64,000 nt of DNA, taken from positions 304,320 to 368,319 of the forward strand of contig NZ_CP025999.1 in NCBI RefSeq assembly GCF_003086695.1, written 5' to 3'. Below, one piece after another: positions 17,581 through 25,876 of this stretch; the stretch's first letter is position 1, and each line of letters begins with the position of its first letter. A program made the position numbers and the translations under genes. The stretch is from Stenotrophomonas sp. SAU14A_NAIMI4_8. Lineage in GTDB: Bacteria; Pseudomonadota; Gammaproteobacteria; Xanthomonadales; Xanthomonadaceae. Below the pieces are notes generated by a model. It made no database searches. It worked only from the letters and a program-made list of their open reading frames with translations, and was not told where the DNA came from.

Positions 17581-18432
17581 GTGATGCTGGCAACGACACT
17601 CCGCACGGGCTACGAACAGGTGCTGCTGGGCCGGCGCGTGGCATCGCTGCTGCTGTGCACGGCCCTGGCCGCCTGCCAGCCCGCAGCGCCCATGGCGTCG
17701 GCTGCAGCGTCCGCGCCGCCCCCCGCGCAGGCGCCCGCCGCCGCCCGTTATCCCGATGCCTCCTACAGCGCCGGGCGCCTGCGGCCGGCCTACTTCCGCT
17801 GCGTGGAAGGCGTGCAGCACGCGGGCACCCTGCAGGCCTGTGGCAGGGAAGAACTGGCCTACCATCAGAAGCATCTGCAGGCGACGACCGGCACCCTCGT
17901 GGCGGGATTGAATGGCGAGGCCAGCGCGGCCTTCGCGGCCACCGAAGCGGCGTGGCGCCGCGATACCGACCACTATTGCACCGCGGCCGCCAACGCCGCA
18001 GTGGATGCGCTGCAGGCCGCGCAGGAGTGCCGGCTGTCCCGCGTGGCCTACCGCGCCGATGCCCTGCTGGCGCACATCCGCCCACGCGATGCCTCCTTCA
18101 CCCAGGCCTCGCTGCGCCCGCAGTACACCCGCTGTGTGCAGCATGCCCGAGGCATGGATGACACGCTCGAGGCGTGCGATGCCGCCGAGTTTTCGTACCA
18201 ACAGAAGCAGCTGGACGTGCAGGTGGCGCGCCTGATGGCCAGCCCGGACAGCCCGGCCAAGGACCGCTGGATGAACGAGCAGGCCTTTTGGGCCATAGAC
18301 ACCGGCAAGCGTTGCGCACCCATTAGTGACCATGTGGGTGCGCTGCTGGACGCGCAGTCGTGCCGCATCAATCGCTACGCCAGCCGTGCTGTCGAGCTGC
18401 AGGCGCACACGCTGGCACCGGGTCTTCAGTGA
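17581..18432 (+). CDS. Lipoprotein with two LprI-like repeats, candidate immunity protein
   Basis: A 283-residue putative lipoprotein; the lipobox LCTALAAC-Q is near residue 31. After a Pro/Ala linker come two homologous units of about 105 residues, each with LRPxYxRCV, an acidic Cys-D/R-EE segment, Q-K-L, W/F-DT-C and C-R-S/I-N/R. The first unit spans about 65-165 and the second about 170-275. The unit resembles DUF1311/LprI proteins. It lies upstream of, and on the same strand as, a type IV effector that attacks peptidoglycan, the usual position of an X-Tfi immunity gene. GGAG precedes either GTG 17581 or ATG 17584. Confidence 0.78.
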   Translation: MMLATTLRTGYEQVLLGRRVASLLLCTALAACQPAAPMASAAASAPPPAQAPAAARYPDASYSAGRLRPAYFRCVEGVQHAGTLQACGREELAYHQKHLQATTGTLVAGLNGEASAAFAATEAAWRRDTDHYCTAAANAAVDALQAAQECRLSRVAYRADALLAHIRPRDASFTQASLRPQYTRCVQHARGMDDTLEACDAAEFSYQQKQLDVQVARLMASPDSPAKDRWMNEQAFWAIDTGKRCAPISDHVGALLDAQSCRINRYASRAVELQAHTLAPGLQ

Positions 18433-18457
18433 TCCCGTTTTCAAGGAGAAATGAGCA

Positions 18458-19057
18458 ATGAAGGCAATGACGCTTTTCCCGTGCATCGGTCGCGCGCTGT
18501 CCGCCCATGCCGGTGCGCTCGTGCTCGCCCTGGCCGTCGGCACGGGGCTCGCAGCGTGCAAGGACACAAGTGCGGACGCGGCCGTGCCGGCTGCGCCCGT
18601 GGCCGCAGCTGCCACGACCAGCGCACTCGCCACGGCCCCGCAGTCAGCGCCCGCTGCACCCGGCAGCACCACGTCAGCCGACGCCGATGATGATGACTTC
18701 CCGGCCGCGCGCCCGGATGACTCGTACAACAAGGCCACGCTGCGTCCGCAGTACACCGCCTGCGTGGATGCCTCCGACGGCGTGACGCCCGCCCTGCAGG
18801 CCTGCGGCGATGAAGAGCTGCGCTACCAGGAAGACCGGTTGGCGCAGATCGTCGCAACGAAGGTGGCCAGCCCGGACAGCAAGGAAAAAGACGACTGGAT
18901 GGACGCGCAGGCTGCCTGGTGGTCCGACACCGATCGCCACTGCAGCTGGGACCCGCGTACCGACGGCCAGGGCCAGATGCTGGATGCACAGTCCTGCCGC
19001 ATCAACCGCGTGGCCAACCGCGTGGACCAGCTGAACGCTGAGACCCACCGGCCCTGA
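18458..19057 (+). CDS. Lipoprotein with one LprI-like repeat, candidate immunity protein
   Basis: A 199-residue putative lipoprotein; the signal ends at GTGLAAC-K (about residue 34) and is followed by a long Ala/Pro/Thr linker and an acidic DADDDD patch. The C-terminal unit (about 88-195: LRPQYTACVDAS, QACGDEELRYQEDRL, AQAAWWSDTDRHC, QSCRINRVANRV) is clearly homologous to the second unit of the preceding lipoprotein. It is 25 bases after that gene and 41 bases before the effector gene. A duplicated immunity gene protecting against the downstream wall-degrading effector is the best inference. AAGGAG precedes ATG 18458. Confidence 0.8.
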   Translation: MKAMTLFPCIGRALSAHAGALVLALAVGTGLAACKDTSADAAVPAAPVAAAATTSALATAPQSAPAAPGSTTSADADDDDFPAARPDDSYNKATLRPQYTACVDASDGVTPALQACGDEELRYQEDRLAQIVATKVASPDSKEKDDWMDAQAAWWSDTDRHCSWDPRTDGQGQMLDAQSCRINRVANRVDQLNAETHRP

Positions 19058-19098
19058 GTTGATCCCATCGAACCGCTTACCGTAAGGAGACCTGCAGC

Positions 19099-21486
19099 AT
19101 GGACGTGGTGACCGACGCAAAGAAGGCGATGGACGGCTGGCATCGCGGCCAGACGTCTGCCAGCTATGAAACCAGCAATCGCGGGCCCGGCTGGATCTCC
19201 TCCGGCAGGGGCGACCACGGCGGCGTGTCCTATGGCACCTACCAGTTCGCCAGCGCGGTGGGCGGGGTGGACGAATACCTGGCGGGCTCGCGCTACGGTG
19301 CCCAGTTCCGTGGCCTGACGCCGGCCACCCAGGCCTTCAACGATCGCTGGAAAGAGGTCGCCGAGCGCGACAAGGGGGCCTTCGCCAATGACCAGCACGA
19401 CTTCATCCAGCACCAGTACTACGACAAACAGCTGGGTCGCCTGAAGGACGCGGGCGTGGATCTGCAGGGGCGTGGCCCGGCGGTGCAGGACGCGCTGTGG
19501 AGCACCTCGGTGCAGTACCGCAACATGACCCGCGGTGTGTTCGTCAACGGCCTGAAGGCGGCCTACGGCGACGATTACAAGCTGTCCGAGCTGAGCGACG
19601 AACAGATCGTACGCGCGGTGCAGGACTACAAGCACGACAACGTGCAAAGACATTTCGAAAGCTCACCCACGCAATGGCCTGCGCTGCGCGAACGCACGCT
19701 CAATGAAAAGGCGGATCTGGTCGGGCTGGCGCGGTACGAGCAGGTCAACCGCCACCCGCAGGACTACCAGGGCAAGACCTACGAACAGGCGTTCGGCGAG
19801 CCACTGCATCGCCCACGCGGCGGCCATGCCGCACGCGCCGCGATGGCCGACGGCGTGCTGGTGCAGGGTGAGCGCGGTGCCGAAGTGCAGGCCCTGCAGC
19901 AGAAGCTGGCGCAGGCCGGCTACACCGGCAAGGACGGCAAGGCGCTGAACCCCGATGGCGATTTCGGCGGCAACACCGAACATGCGGTGCGCCAGTTCCA
20001 GAAGGCGCACGGGCTCGAGGAAGATGGCAAGGCCGGCCGCGATACGCTGGCCGCGCTTGGCGCGGGAACGCAGACGCGTGCGCCGGCGGCCGAGCGCAGC
20101 CACGCGCAGGCACCGGCCCCAGCTGCCGCCGCTGCCCCTGGGGGTGGCCGCATCACGGTGGTCGAGCCGTACGGCAACGTCACCAGCAACCGCACGCTGG
20201 ACCATGGCATGAGCGGGGAGGCGGCCTATCGACTGCTGAAGATCCACCATCCCAACACCAATGCCGAAGCCGTGCGTACCGGCGATGCCAGCAAGGCCGA
20301 CCGCCAGTCGGGCATGGTGGAAGGCGAAATGGAGAACATCCGCACCAGCGGCGACCGGAACGGCATTCCGCTGGTGCGCAAGGACCTGATCCTGACCGAC
20401 CGCCTGGCCAACCGCGACGTGATGATCCCCAACCCGGTGGCCGGCTACGTGCAGTTCCTGAAGGACCCGACCAACGGCATCGCGATCTACAGCCACCCCG
20501 CCGGCGATCCGCGGCGCGAACTGGTTGGCCAAGTGCTGCACGGCGCGGTGGGGTCTTCGCCGTACAAGAACGGCGACTTCGTCGAATACGGCGCGCCGCT
20601 GGTGAAGCAGTCGAACGCAGGCACCAAGGCCGTGCACGCGCACATCGAAGTGGAACCCGAGCAGTTCCGCCGCTACCTGGGCGACATGCTCAACGACCGC
20701 ATCACGTTGGGCGGCAAGGTACATGCGCAGGGCCCCGACGCCGCGCAGGCCGCACGCAGCGCAGCGCCGGCGGCGATGGCCGACGGCATGCTGGTGAAGG
20801 GCGAGCGCGGTGACGAGGTCAAGGCGCTGCAGGGCAAGCTGGCGGCGCTGGGCTACACCGCGGCCGACGGCACGGCACTGGGCGTGGATGGCATCTTCGG
20901 CAAGGACACCCTGGCGGCGGTGAAGCAGTTCCAGGCCAGCAACGGCCTGGACGACGACGGCAAGGCGGGGCGCCTGACCCTGGCCCGCCTGGCCGACCCG
21001 GCTGCGGTGAAGGCGGGGGCGCATGCCGCCACCGATCCGGCGCGCAGCGAACCGGCACGTACCGAACCTGCCGCTGCGCCGGCCGCGCCCAGCATGCGCG
21101 ACGCTGGCCATGCCGAGAACCCGCGTTTCAGCCAGGCCCTGGAAAAGCTGCAGGCGCTGCAGCAGCAACGCGCGCAGGCCGGGCTGTGCCCGCTGTTCGG
21201 CAGCGCACAGGAAACCGAACGCGCCGCCGGCCAGCTGGCCTACGAGAGCAAGGTGGCCGGCATGGGCCAGATCGACCATGTGGTCGCCCGCCCGGATGGC
21301 AGCGGACTGTTTGCGGTGCAGGGTGCATTGGGCGACCCGGCCGCACAGCGCGCCTTCGTGGACCGCCAGCAGGCCGTTTCCCAGTCGGTGGAAGCCAGCA
21401 CCCGGCAGAGCGCGGAACTGGACAGCCAGTTCAACCAGCGCGCACAGGACCAGCAGCAGGAGCAGGTGAAGGGGCGCGTGCAGTAG
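19099..21486 (+). CDS. Xanthomonadales type IV secretion effector (X-Tfe) with cell-wall hydrolase and XVIPCD domains
   Basis: A 795-residue toxin predicted to be injected into rival bacteria. N-terminal lysozyme-like domain about 1-235: Glu24 in SYETSNRG, and SSGRGDHGGVSYGTYQF as in VgrG-linked muramidase-like domains. Peptidoglycan-binding domain 1 spans 252-322. A central M23-like domain spans about 355-545 with AVHAHIEV (His513, His515). Peptidoglycan-binding domain 2 spans 563-632. The C-terminal XVIPCD spans about 674-795: GMGQIDHVV (721-729), LFAVQG (737-742) and a Gln-rich tail. There is no Sec signal, as expected for VirD4-recruited X-Tfe proteins. Two LprI-like lipoprotein genes precede it. 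AAGGAGA precedes ATG 19099. The hydrolase assignments are inferred from motifs. Confidence 0.88.
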   Translation: MDVVTDAKKAMDGWHRGQTSASYETSNRGPGWISSGRGDHGGVSYGTYQFASAVGGVDEYLAGSRYGAQFRGLTPATQAFNDRWKEVAERDKGAFANDQHDFIQHQYYDKQLGRLKDAGVDLQGRGPAVQDALWSTSVQYRNMTRGVFVNGLKAAYGDDYKLSELSDEQIVRAVQDYKHDNVQRHFESSPTQWPALRERTLNEKADLVGLARYEQVNRHPQDYQGKTYEQAFGEPLHRPRGGHAARAAMADGVLVQGERGAEVQALQQKLAQAGYTGKDGKALNPDGDFGGNTEHAVRQFQKAHGLEEDGKAGRDTLAALGAGTQTRAPAAERSHAQAPAPAAAAAPGGGRITVVEPYGNVTSNRTLDHGMSGEAAYRLLKIHHPNTNAEAVRTGDASKADRQSGMVEGEMENIRTSGDRNGIPLVRKDLILTDRLANRDVMIPNPVAGYVQFLKDPTNGIAIYSHPAGDPRRELVGQVLHGAVGSSPYKNGDFVEYGAPLVKQSNAGTKAVHAHIEVEPEQFRRYLGDMLNDRITLGGKVHAQGPDAAQAARSAAPAAMADGMLVKGERGDEVKALQGKLAALGYTAADGTALGVDGIFGKDTLAAVKQFQASNGLDDDGKAGRLTLARLADPAAVKAGAHAATDPARSEPARTEPAAAPAAPSMRDAGHAENPRFSQALEKLQALQQQRAQAGLCPLFGSAQETERAAGQLAYESKVAGMGQIDHVVARPDGSGLFAVQGALGDPAAQRAFVDRQQAVSQSVEASTRQSAELDSQFNQRAQDQQQEQVKGRVQ

Positions 21487-21548
21487 GGCAGAAGGGCCCG
21501 CGGCGAATGCTGGGGCGGCCGGCCGGCGCCGGCCTCTGCCGCATGCAG

Positions 21549-21857
21549 TCAATCCGGTACGGCAGACCGCGCGTCGGCTTGTACCGTCAGATGGACACCC
21601 AGGGCCAGCAGCACGCGTTGCACCGTGTCGAATCGAGGGTGTGCGTTGGGTCGCAGCGCCTTGTACAGGCTCTCGCGGCCCAGGCCCGACGTCTCCGCGA
21701 TGCCGCCCATGCCCCGGGCCCGCGCAACCGTGCCAAGCGCTTCCTGGAAATGGCCGGCATCGCCGGCCGCCAGCGCTTCGGTCAGGTAGGCTGCAATCGC
21801 AACATCGTCCTGCAGGTAGTCAGCCGGATCGAAAGGGAGGGTCTTGAGCTTGCTCAT
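21549..21857 (-). CDS. Addiction-module antidote-like HTH protein (orphan)
   Basis: A 102-residue DNA-binding protein of the probable addiction-module antidote family (HigA-like helix-turn-helix). It shows the family start FDPADYLQDDVAIAAYLTEAL, then ARARGMGGIAETSGLGRESLYKALRPNAHPRFDTVQRVLLALG. Such antitoxins usually follow a RelE/HigB-type toxin gene on the same strand, but only 186 bases separate it from dusA and no toxin frame is present, so it is an orphan. A 16-base inverted repeat lies upstream and could be its operator. Confidence 0.82.
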   Translation of the reverse strand: MSKLKTLPFDPADYLQDDVAIAAYLTEALAAGDAGHFQEALGTVARARGMGGIAETSGLGRESLYKALRPNAHPRFDTVQRVLLALGVHLTVQADARSAVPD

Positions 21858-21903
21858 GGTCGCGTAGTGCCGCTGTTGCGTGCAGGGATGCCATGGGCTG
21901 ATC

Positions 21904-21919
21904 GTATCCAGAAGGATAC
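21904..21919. promoter_or_regulatory. Inverted repeat, putative antitoxin operator
   Basis: GTATCC-AGAA-GGATAC is a perfect 6+4+6 inverted repeat 47-62 bases upstream of the antitoxin-like gene on its strand, where an autoregulatory operator would be expected. It also lies 125 bases upstream of dusA. Confidence 0.5.
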
Positions 21920-22043
21920 ACGGTTCAATTGGCAGATGCGTCAACGGTCGCCACGCACCTCCCGGGCCGCCCCTCGCCATTCAGCCGTCCGGTGTAAACT
22001 ATTGATCTCACTGGCAATGCCAGTCTCCACGATCAATGCCCCG

Positions 22044-23048
22044 ATGACGTCCGCTACTGCCCGTTACGCCGATTCCCTGCGCCTGTCCGTCGCCCCCATG
22101 ATGGACTGGACCGATCGCCATTGCCGCGTGTTCCACCGCGTGCTGGCGCCCGGCGCGCGGCTGTACACGGAAATGGTGCACGCCAACGCCGTCATCCACG
22201 GCGATCGCGAGCGCCTGCTCGGCTTCGACGGCAGCGAACAGCCGCTGGCCCTGCAGTTGGGCGGCAGCGATCCGGCCCTGCTGGCGCAGGCCGCGCGCAT
22301 CGCCGCCGACTGGGGCTACGACGAAGTGAACCTCAACTGCGGCTGCCCGTCCGACCGCGTGCAGGCCGGCCGTTTCGGTGCCTGCCTGATGCGCGAACCG
22401 GAGCTGGTGGCCGAGTGCGTGGCGGCCATGGTCGCGGCGGTGGACATTCCGGTAACGGTGAAGTGCCGGCTGGGCGTGGACGAGGACAACGATTACGCGG
22501 TGTTCGCCGCGTTCGTCGATCGCCAGGTGCAGGCCGGTGCTGCCATGGTGGTGGTACATGCGCGCAACGCCTGGTTGAAGGGCCTTTCGCCGAAGGAAAA
22601 CCGCGAAGTGCCGCCGCTGAAGTACGACTGGGCCTACCGTCTGAAGCAGGAGCGCCCGGCGCTGCCGGTGGTCATCAACGGCGGCCTGGCAACGGTGGAC
22701 GCGGTGCAGGCCCAGGCCGCACACGTCGATGGCGTGATGCTGGGCCGCGCGGCCTACCACGACCCCTACCTGCTGCATCAGCTGGAGGCGCTGCACACCG
22801 GCGCGCCGCTGCGCCCGCGCGGCGAACTGCTGCGCGCGCTGCGCCCCTACGTGCAGGCACGCCTGGATGAAGGCCTGGCGCTGAAGCACATCACCCGCCA
22901 CCTGCTGGGCCTGTTCCACGGCCAGCCCGGTGGCCGCGCGTTCCGCCAGGTGCTGAGCGAGGGCGCACACCGCCCCGGCGCCGACTGGGCGCTGGTCGAG
23001 CAGGCGCTGGCGGTGACCGAGCGCGAGGCGGACCGCGCCGCAGCGTGA
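22044..23048 (+). CDS. dusA: tRNA-dihydrouridine(20/20a) synthase DusA
   Basis: FMN-dependent reduction of uridines 20 and 20a in the D-loop of tRNAs. The 334-residue TIM-barrel protein has LSVAPMMDWTDRHCR, the catalytic Cys101 in NLNCGCPSDRVQ, and VKCRLGVDEDNDY, HARNAWLKGLSPKENR and VVINGGL, all typical of the DusA subgroup. ATG 22044 (MTSATARY) is chosen; an in-frame ATG at 22017 would add nine residues, and neither has a strong ribosome binding site. Confidence 0.95.
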   Translation: MTSATARYADSLRLSVAPMMDWTDRHCRVFHRVLAPGARLYTEMVHANAVIHGDRERLLGFDGSEQPLALQLGGSDPALLAQAARIAADWGYDEVNLNCGCPSDRVQAGRFGACLMREPELVAECVAAMVAAVDIPVTVKCRLGVDEDNDYAVFAAFVDRQVQAGAAMVVVHARNAWLKGLSPKENREVPPLKYDWAYRLKQERPALPVVINGGLATVDAVQAQAAHVDGVMLGRAAYHDPYLLHQLEALHTGAPLRPRGELLRALRPYVQARLDEGLALKHITRHLLGLFHGQPGGRAFRQVLSEGAHRPGADWALVEQALAVTEREADRAAA

Positions 23049-23168
23049 TTGCAGTCACATTCCTGACTTGACAAGCGCAGTTGATTCGTCCCGAATGTTC
23101 ACTTAGATGAACGAAGCGGAGGCGGTCCCGGAAAAGTTCAGACCGGATTCACTGCGCAAAACCAAGAA

Positions 23169-23187
23169 TTTGCAAAAGATTTGTAAA
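23169..23187. promoter_or_regulatory. Putative PhoP-type direct repeat upstream of the phoP locus
   Basis: TTTGCAAA (23169-23176) and TTTGTAAA (23180-23187) form a direct repeat with 11-base period, the spacing of PhoP boxes (two hexamers separated by five bases). It lies about 75-90 bases upstream of the small gene that precedes phoP. A second element, GTTCA-N6-TGAAC, is at 23097-23112. Confidence 0.42.
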
Positions 23188-23260
23188 GGTCGGGCCTGGC
23201 GCCCGATCCCCGGATTTACGACTTTTGAACAAATTGCCGTGCTCGGCTAGGATCGCTTCG

Positions 23261-23635
23261 ATGTCTTCCGCTCCCTTCCACCGCCGTTTTGCCCTGGCCA
23301 CCTTCGTGGTGCTGGCTGCTGCGCCGCTGTCTTCGGCGCTGGCACAACAGCCGCCGCGCGGCGACCAGGGGCGGGCGGAGATGATGGACCGCAGCGACCG
23401 CGGTGGCCGTGGCGACGAACGCTCGTTGTCCGACGCCGTGCGCCGGGTGCAGCGCACCACCGGCGGCCACATCCTGGGCGCCGAGCGGGTGCCGTTCGAT
23501 GGTCGTGACATCAACCGGGTGAAATACATGGACGACCGGGGCCGGGTCCGCTACATGGACGACCCCGCCCCAGCACGTTCACAGCCGCGCACGCCGCGGT
23601 CGGATATGTCATCACTACGCGGCGATAACCCCTGA
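23261..23635 (+). CDS. Exported small basic protein preceding phoP
   Basis: A 124-residue exported protein with a signal peptide (MSSAPFHRRFALATFVVLAA, cleavage near SALAQQ, about residue 29). The mature part is rich in Arg and Asp, with SLSDAVRRVQRTTGGHILGAERV and a tandem VKYMDDRGRVRYMDD. This resembles small PepSY-like proteins that sit in front of PhoPQ-type systems, but the family assignment is uncertain. It is 71 bases upstream of the response regulator gene, so cotranscription with phoP-phoQ is likely. Confidence 0.72.
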   Translation: MSSAPFHRRFALATFVVLAAAPLSSALAQQPPRGDQGRAEMMDRSDRGGRGDERSLSDAVRRVQRTTGGHILGAERVPFDGRDINRVKYMDDRGRVRYMDDPAPARSQPRTPRSDMSSLRGDNP

Positions 23636-23706
23636 ACAGGGATAGTTGCCGCATCACCCCGTACCCACAGGCCTGCGGGCCACACCCAGCACACTAGGGA
23701 GAGTTC

Positions 23707-24390
23707 ATGCGTATCCTTCTGGTCGAAGACGAAGCCCCGCTGCGTGAGACCCTGGCAGCCCGGCTCAAGCGCGAAGGTTTTGCCGTCGATGCAGCACAGG
23801 ACGGCGAAGAAGGCCTCTACATGGGCCGCGAAGTGCCGTTCGACGTCGGCATCATCGACCTGGGCCTGCCCAAGATGTCGGGCATGGAGCTGATCAAGGC
23901 CCTGCGCGATGAAGGCAAGAAGTTCCCGGTCCTGATCCTGACCGCCCGTTCCAGCTGGCAGGACAAGGTCGAAGGCCTGAAGCAGGGCGCCGACGATTAC
24001 CTGGTCAAGCCGTTCCATGTGGAAGAGCTGCTGGCCCGCGTCAACGCGCTGCTGCGCCGCGCCGCTGGCTGGAGCAAGCCCACCCTGGAATGCGGTCCGG
24101 TGGCCCTGGACCTGGCGGCACAGACGGTCAGCGTGAGCGGCAGCAACGTGGACCTGACCAGCTACGAGTACAAGGTGCTGGAATACCTGATGATGCATGC
24201 CGGTGAACTGGTCTCCAAGGCCGATCTCACCGAACACATCTACCAGCAGGATTTCGACCGCGACTCCAACGTGCTGGAAGTGTTCATCGGCCGCCTGCGC
24301 AAGAAGCTGGACCCGGACGGCGAACTGAAGCCGATCGAGACCGTGCGCGGCCGCGGCTACCGTTTCGCGATTCCGCGCAACGAGGGCTGA
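23707..24390 (+). CDS. phoP: Response regulator PhoP (OmpR family)
   Basis: A 227-residue DNA-binding response regulator. Its receiver domain (1-120) has acidic residues VEDEA, phosphoacceptor Asp51 in IIDLGLP and Lys in LVKPFH. The C-terminal OmpR-type winged helix (about 130-225) ends VRGRGYRFAIP. The histidine kinase follows 22 bases downstream. PhoP in related Xanthomonas responds to low divalent cations and cationic peptides. The spacer after the upstream exported-protein gene holds GGGAGA before ATG 23707. Confidence 0.92.
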   Translation: MRILLVEDEAPLRETLAARLKREGFAVDAAQDGEEGLYMGREVPFDVGIIDLGLPKMSGMELIKALRDEGKKFPVLILTARSSWQDKVEGLKQGADDYLVKPFHVEELLARVNALLRRAAGWSKPTLECGPVALDLAAQTVSVSGSNVDLTSYEYKVLEYLMMHAGELVSKADLTEHIYQQDFDRDSNVLEVFIGRLRKKLDPDGELKPIETVRGRGYRFAIPRNEG

Positions 24391-24412
24391 GCCGGCTCAC
24401 CCTGGCGATAGC

Positions 24413-25840
24413 ATGATGTCCGGCCGTCTGTGGTTCTTCCGACGCTGGCGGCCGCGCTCACTGCAGGCGCGCCAGACGTTTGCCGCGTCCGTGGGCCTGG
24501 TCGCGTTCCTGGCCCTGGCCGGTTATGCGCTCGATGCCGCCTTCGCCGATACGGCGAAGGCGAACCTGCGTGAGCGCCTGAAGAACTACGCCACCGCCTA
24601 TGCGGCCGGCATCGACTTCACCCGCGACCGTTCGCTGTACATCCGCGAACAGCCGCCGGATCCGCGCTTCGACGTGCCCGGCAGTGGTCTGTACCTGCAG
24701 GTGGTGATGCCCGACGGCAAGGGCAATTCCATGTCCGCCGAAGGCCCCATGCTGCCCACCGTGGGTGGTGGCCTGCTGGCGCCGCGCCAGGAAGTGTTCG
24801 AAGGCCCGCTGCCGATGATCCAGATCGATGGCAGCCAGGGCTCGGTGTACCGCTATGGCCTGGGCCTGGTGTGGGACGCCGACGCCGACCCGGCCACCGA
24901 ATTCCCGTATACCATCTACGTGATGGAAGACTCGCGCGCGCTGGGTGCGCAGTTGCGTGTGTTCCGCAGCCGCGTCTGGTTCTACCTGGGCGGCATCGGC
25001 CTGATCCTGCTGCTGCTGCAGACGGTCATCCTGCAGTGGAGCCTGCGCCCGCTGCGGCGGGTGATCACCGAGCTGACCAAGGTGCAGCGCGGCGAAACCG
25101 AGCGCATGAGCGAGCGCCACCCGCGTGAGCTGGAGCCGCTGACCGACAGCATCAACGCCTTCATTGAAAGCGAGCGCGAGAACCTGGAGCGCCAGCGCAA
25201 TACCCTGGCCGACCTGGCGCACAGCCTGAAGACACCCATTGCCGTGCTGCGCACGCAGATGGACAGTGGTGCCGGCGACAATGCGCTGCGCGAAGAACTG
25301 GACGTACAGCTGCAGCGCATGAACAACCTGGTGTCCTACCAGCTTGCGCGTGCGGCATCGTCGGGCCACAAGCTGTTCTCTGCACCGCTGCCGATCGAAC
25401 CCAACGCCGAAGAAATCGTGCGTGGCCTGGAAAAGGTCTACGCCGCCAAGGGCGTGCTGTGCGAATTCGACATCGACCCGGCAGCGCGCTTCCACGGCGA
25501 ACCGGGCGACCTGCAGGAACTGCTGGGCAATCTGCTGGAAAACGCCTTCAAGTGGGCAAAGCGCCGCGTGCTGCTGACCGCCCAGCCGTTGCCGGCGCCT
25601 AACGCGCGCCGCGCCGGCCTGCTGCTGGCGGTGGACGACGATGGCCCGGGCATCGCCCCGGATGACATCGGCAAGGTGCTGCAGCGTGGCGTGCGCGGCG
25701 ACGAGCGCGTGCAGGGCCACGGCATCGGCCTGTCGATCGTGCAGGACCTGATCAAGGATTACCGCGGCGAACTGCTGGTGGCCCGTTCCAGCGAACTGGG
25801 CGGCGCCCGCTTCGAAGTACGCCTGCCGCCGGGCCCGTGA
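24413..25840 (+). CDS. phoQ: Sensor histidine kinase PhoQ
   Basis: Inner-membrane sensor kinase of 475 residues, the partner of PhoP. TM1 is at about 22-45 (VGLVAFLALAGYALDAAF), followed by a periplasmic sensor domain to about 180 with acidic patches, TM2 at about 185-205 and a HAMP segment. The phosphoacceptor is His270 in LADLAHSLKTPIAVL. The ATPase N-box is NLLENAFKWAKRR and the G-boxes are DDDGPGIAPDD and GHGIGLSIV. The SLKTP form of the H-box is typical of PhoQ. Confidence 0.92.
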   Translation: MMSGRLWFFRRWRPRSLQARQTFAASVGLVAFLALAGYALDAAFADTAKANLRERLKNYATAYAAGIDFTRDRSLYIREQPPDPRFDVPGSGLYLQVVMPDGKGNSMSAEGPMLPTVGGGLLAPRQEVFEGPLPMIQIDGSQGSVYRYGLGLVWDADADPATEFPYTIYVMEDSRALGAQLRVFRSRVWFYLGGIGLILLLLQTVILQWSLRPLRRVITELTKVQRGETERMSERHPRELEPLTDSINAFIESERENLERQRNTLADLAHSLKTPIAVLRTQMDSGAGDNALREELDVQLQRMNNLVSYQLARAASSGHKLFSAPLPIEPNAEEIVRGLEKVYAAKGVLCEFDIDPAARFHGEPGDLQELLGNLLENAFKWAKRRVLLTAQPLPAPNARRAGLLLAVDDDGPGIAPDDIGKVLQRGVRGDERVQGHGIGLSIVQDLIKDYRGELLVARSSELGGARFEVRLPPGP

Positions 25841-25876
25841 TCCCCACCGCCGGGCATTGCCCGGCGAACACATGAA

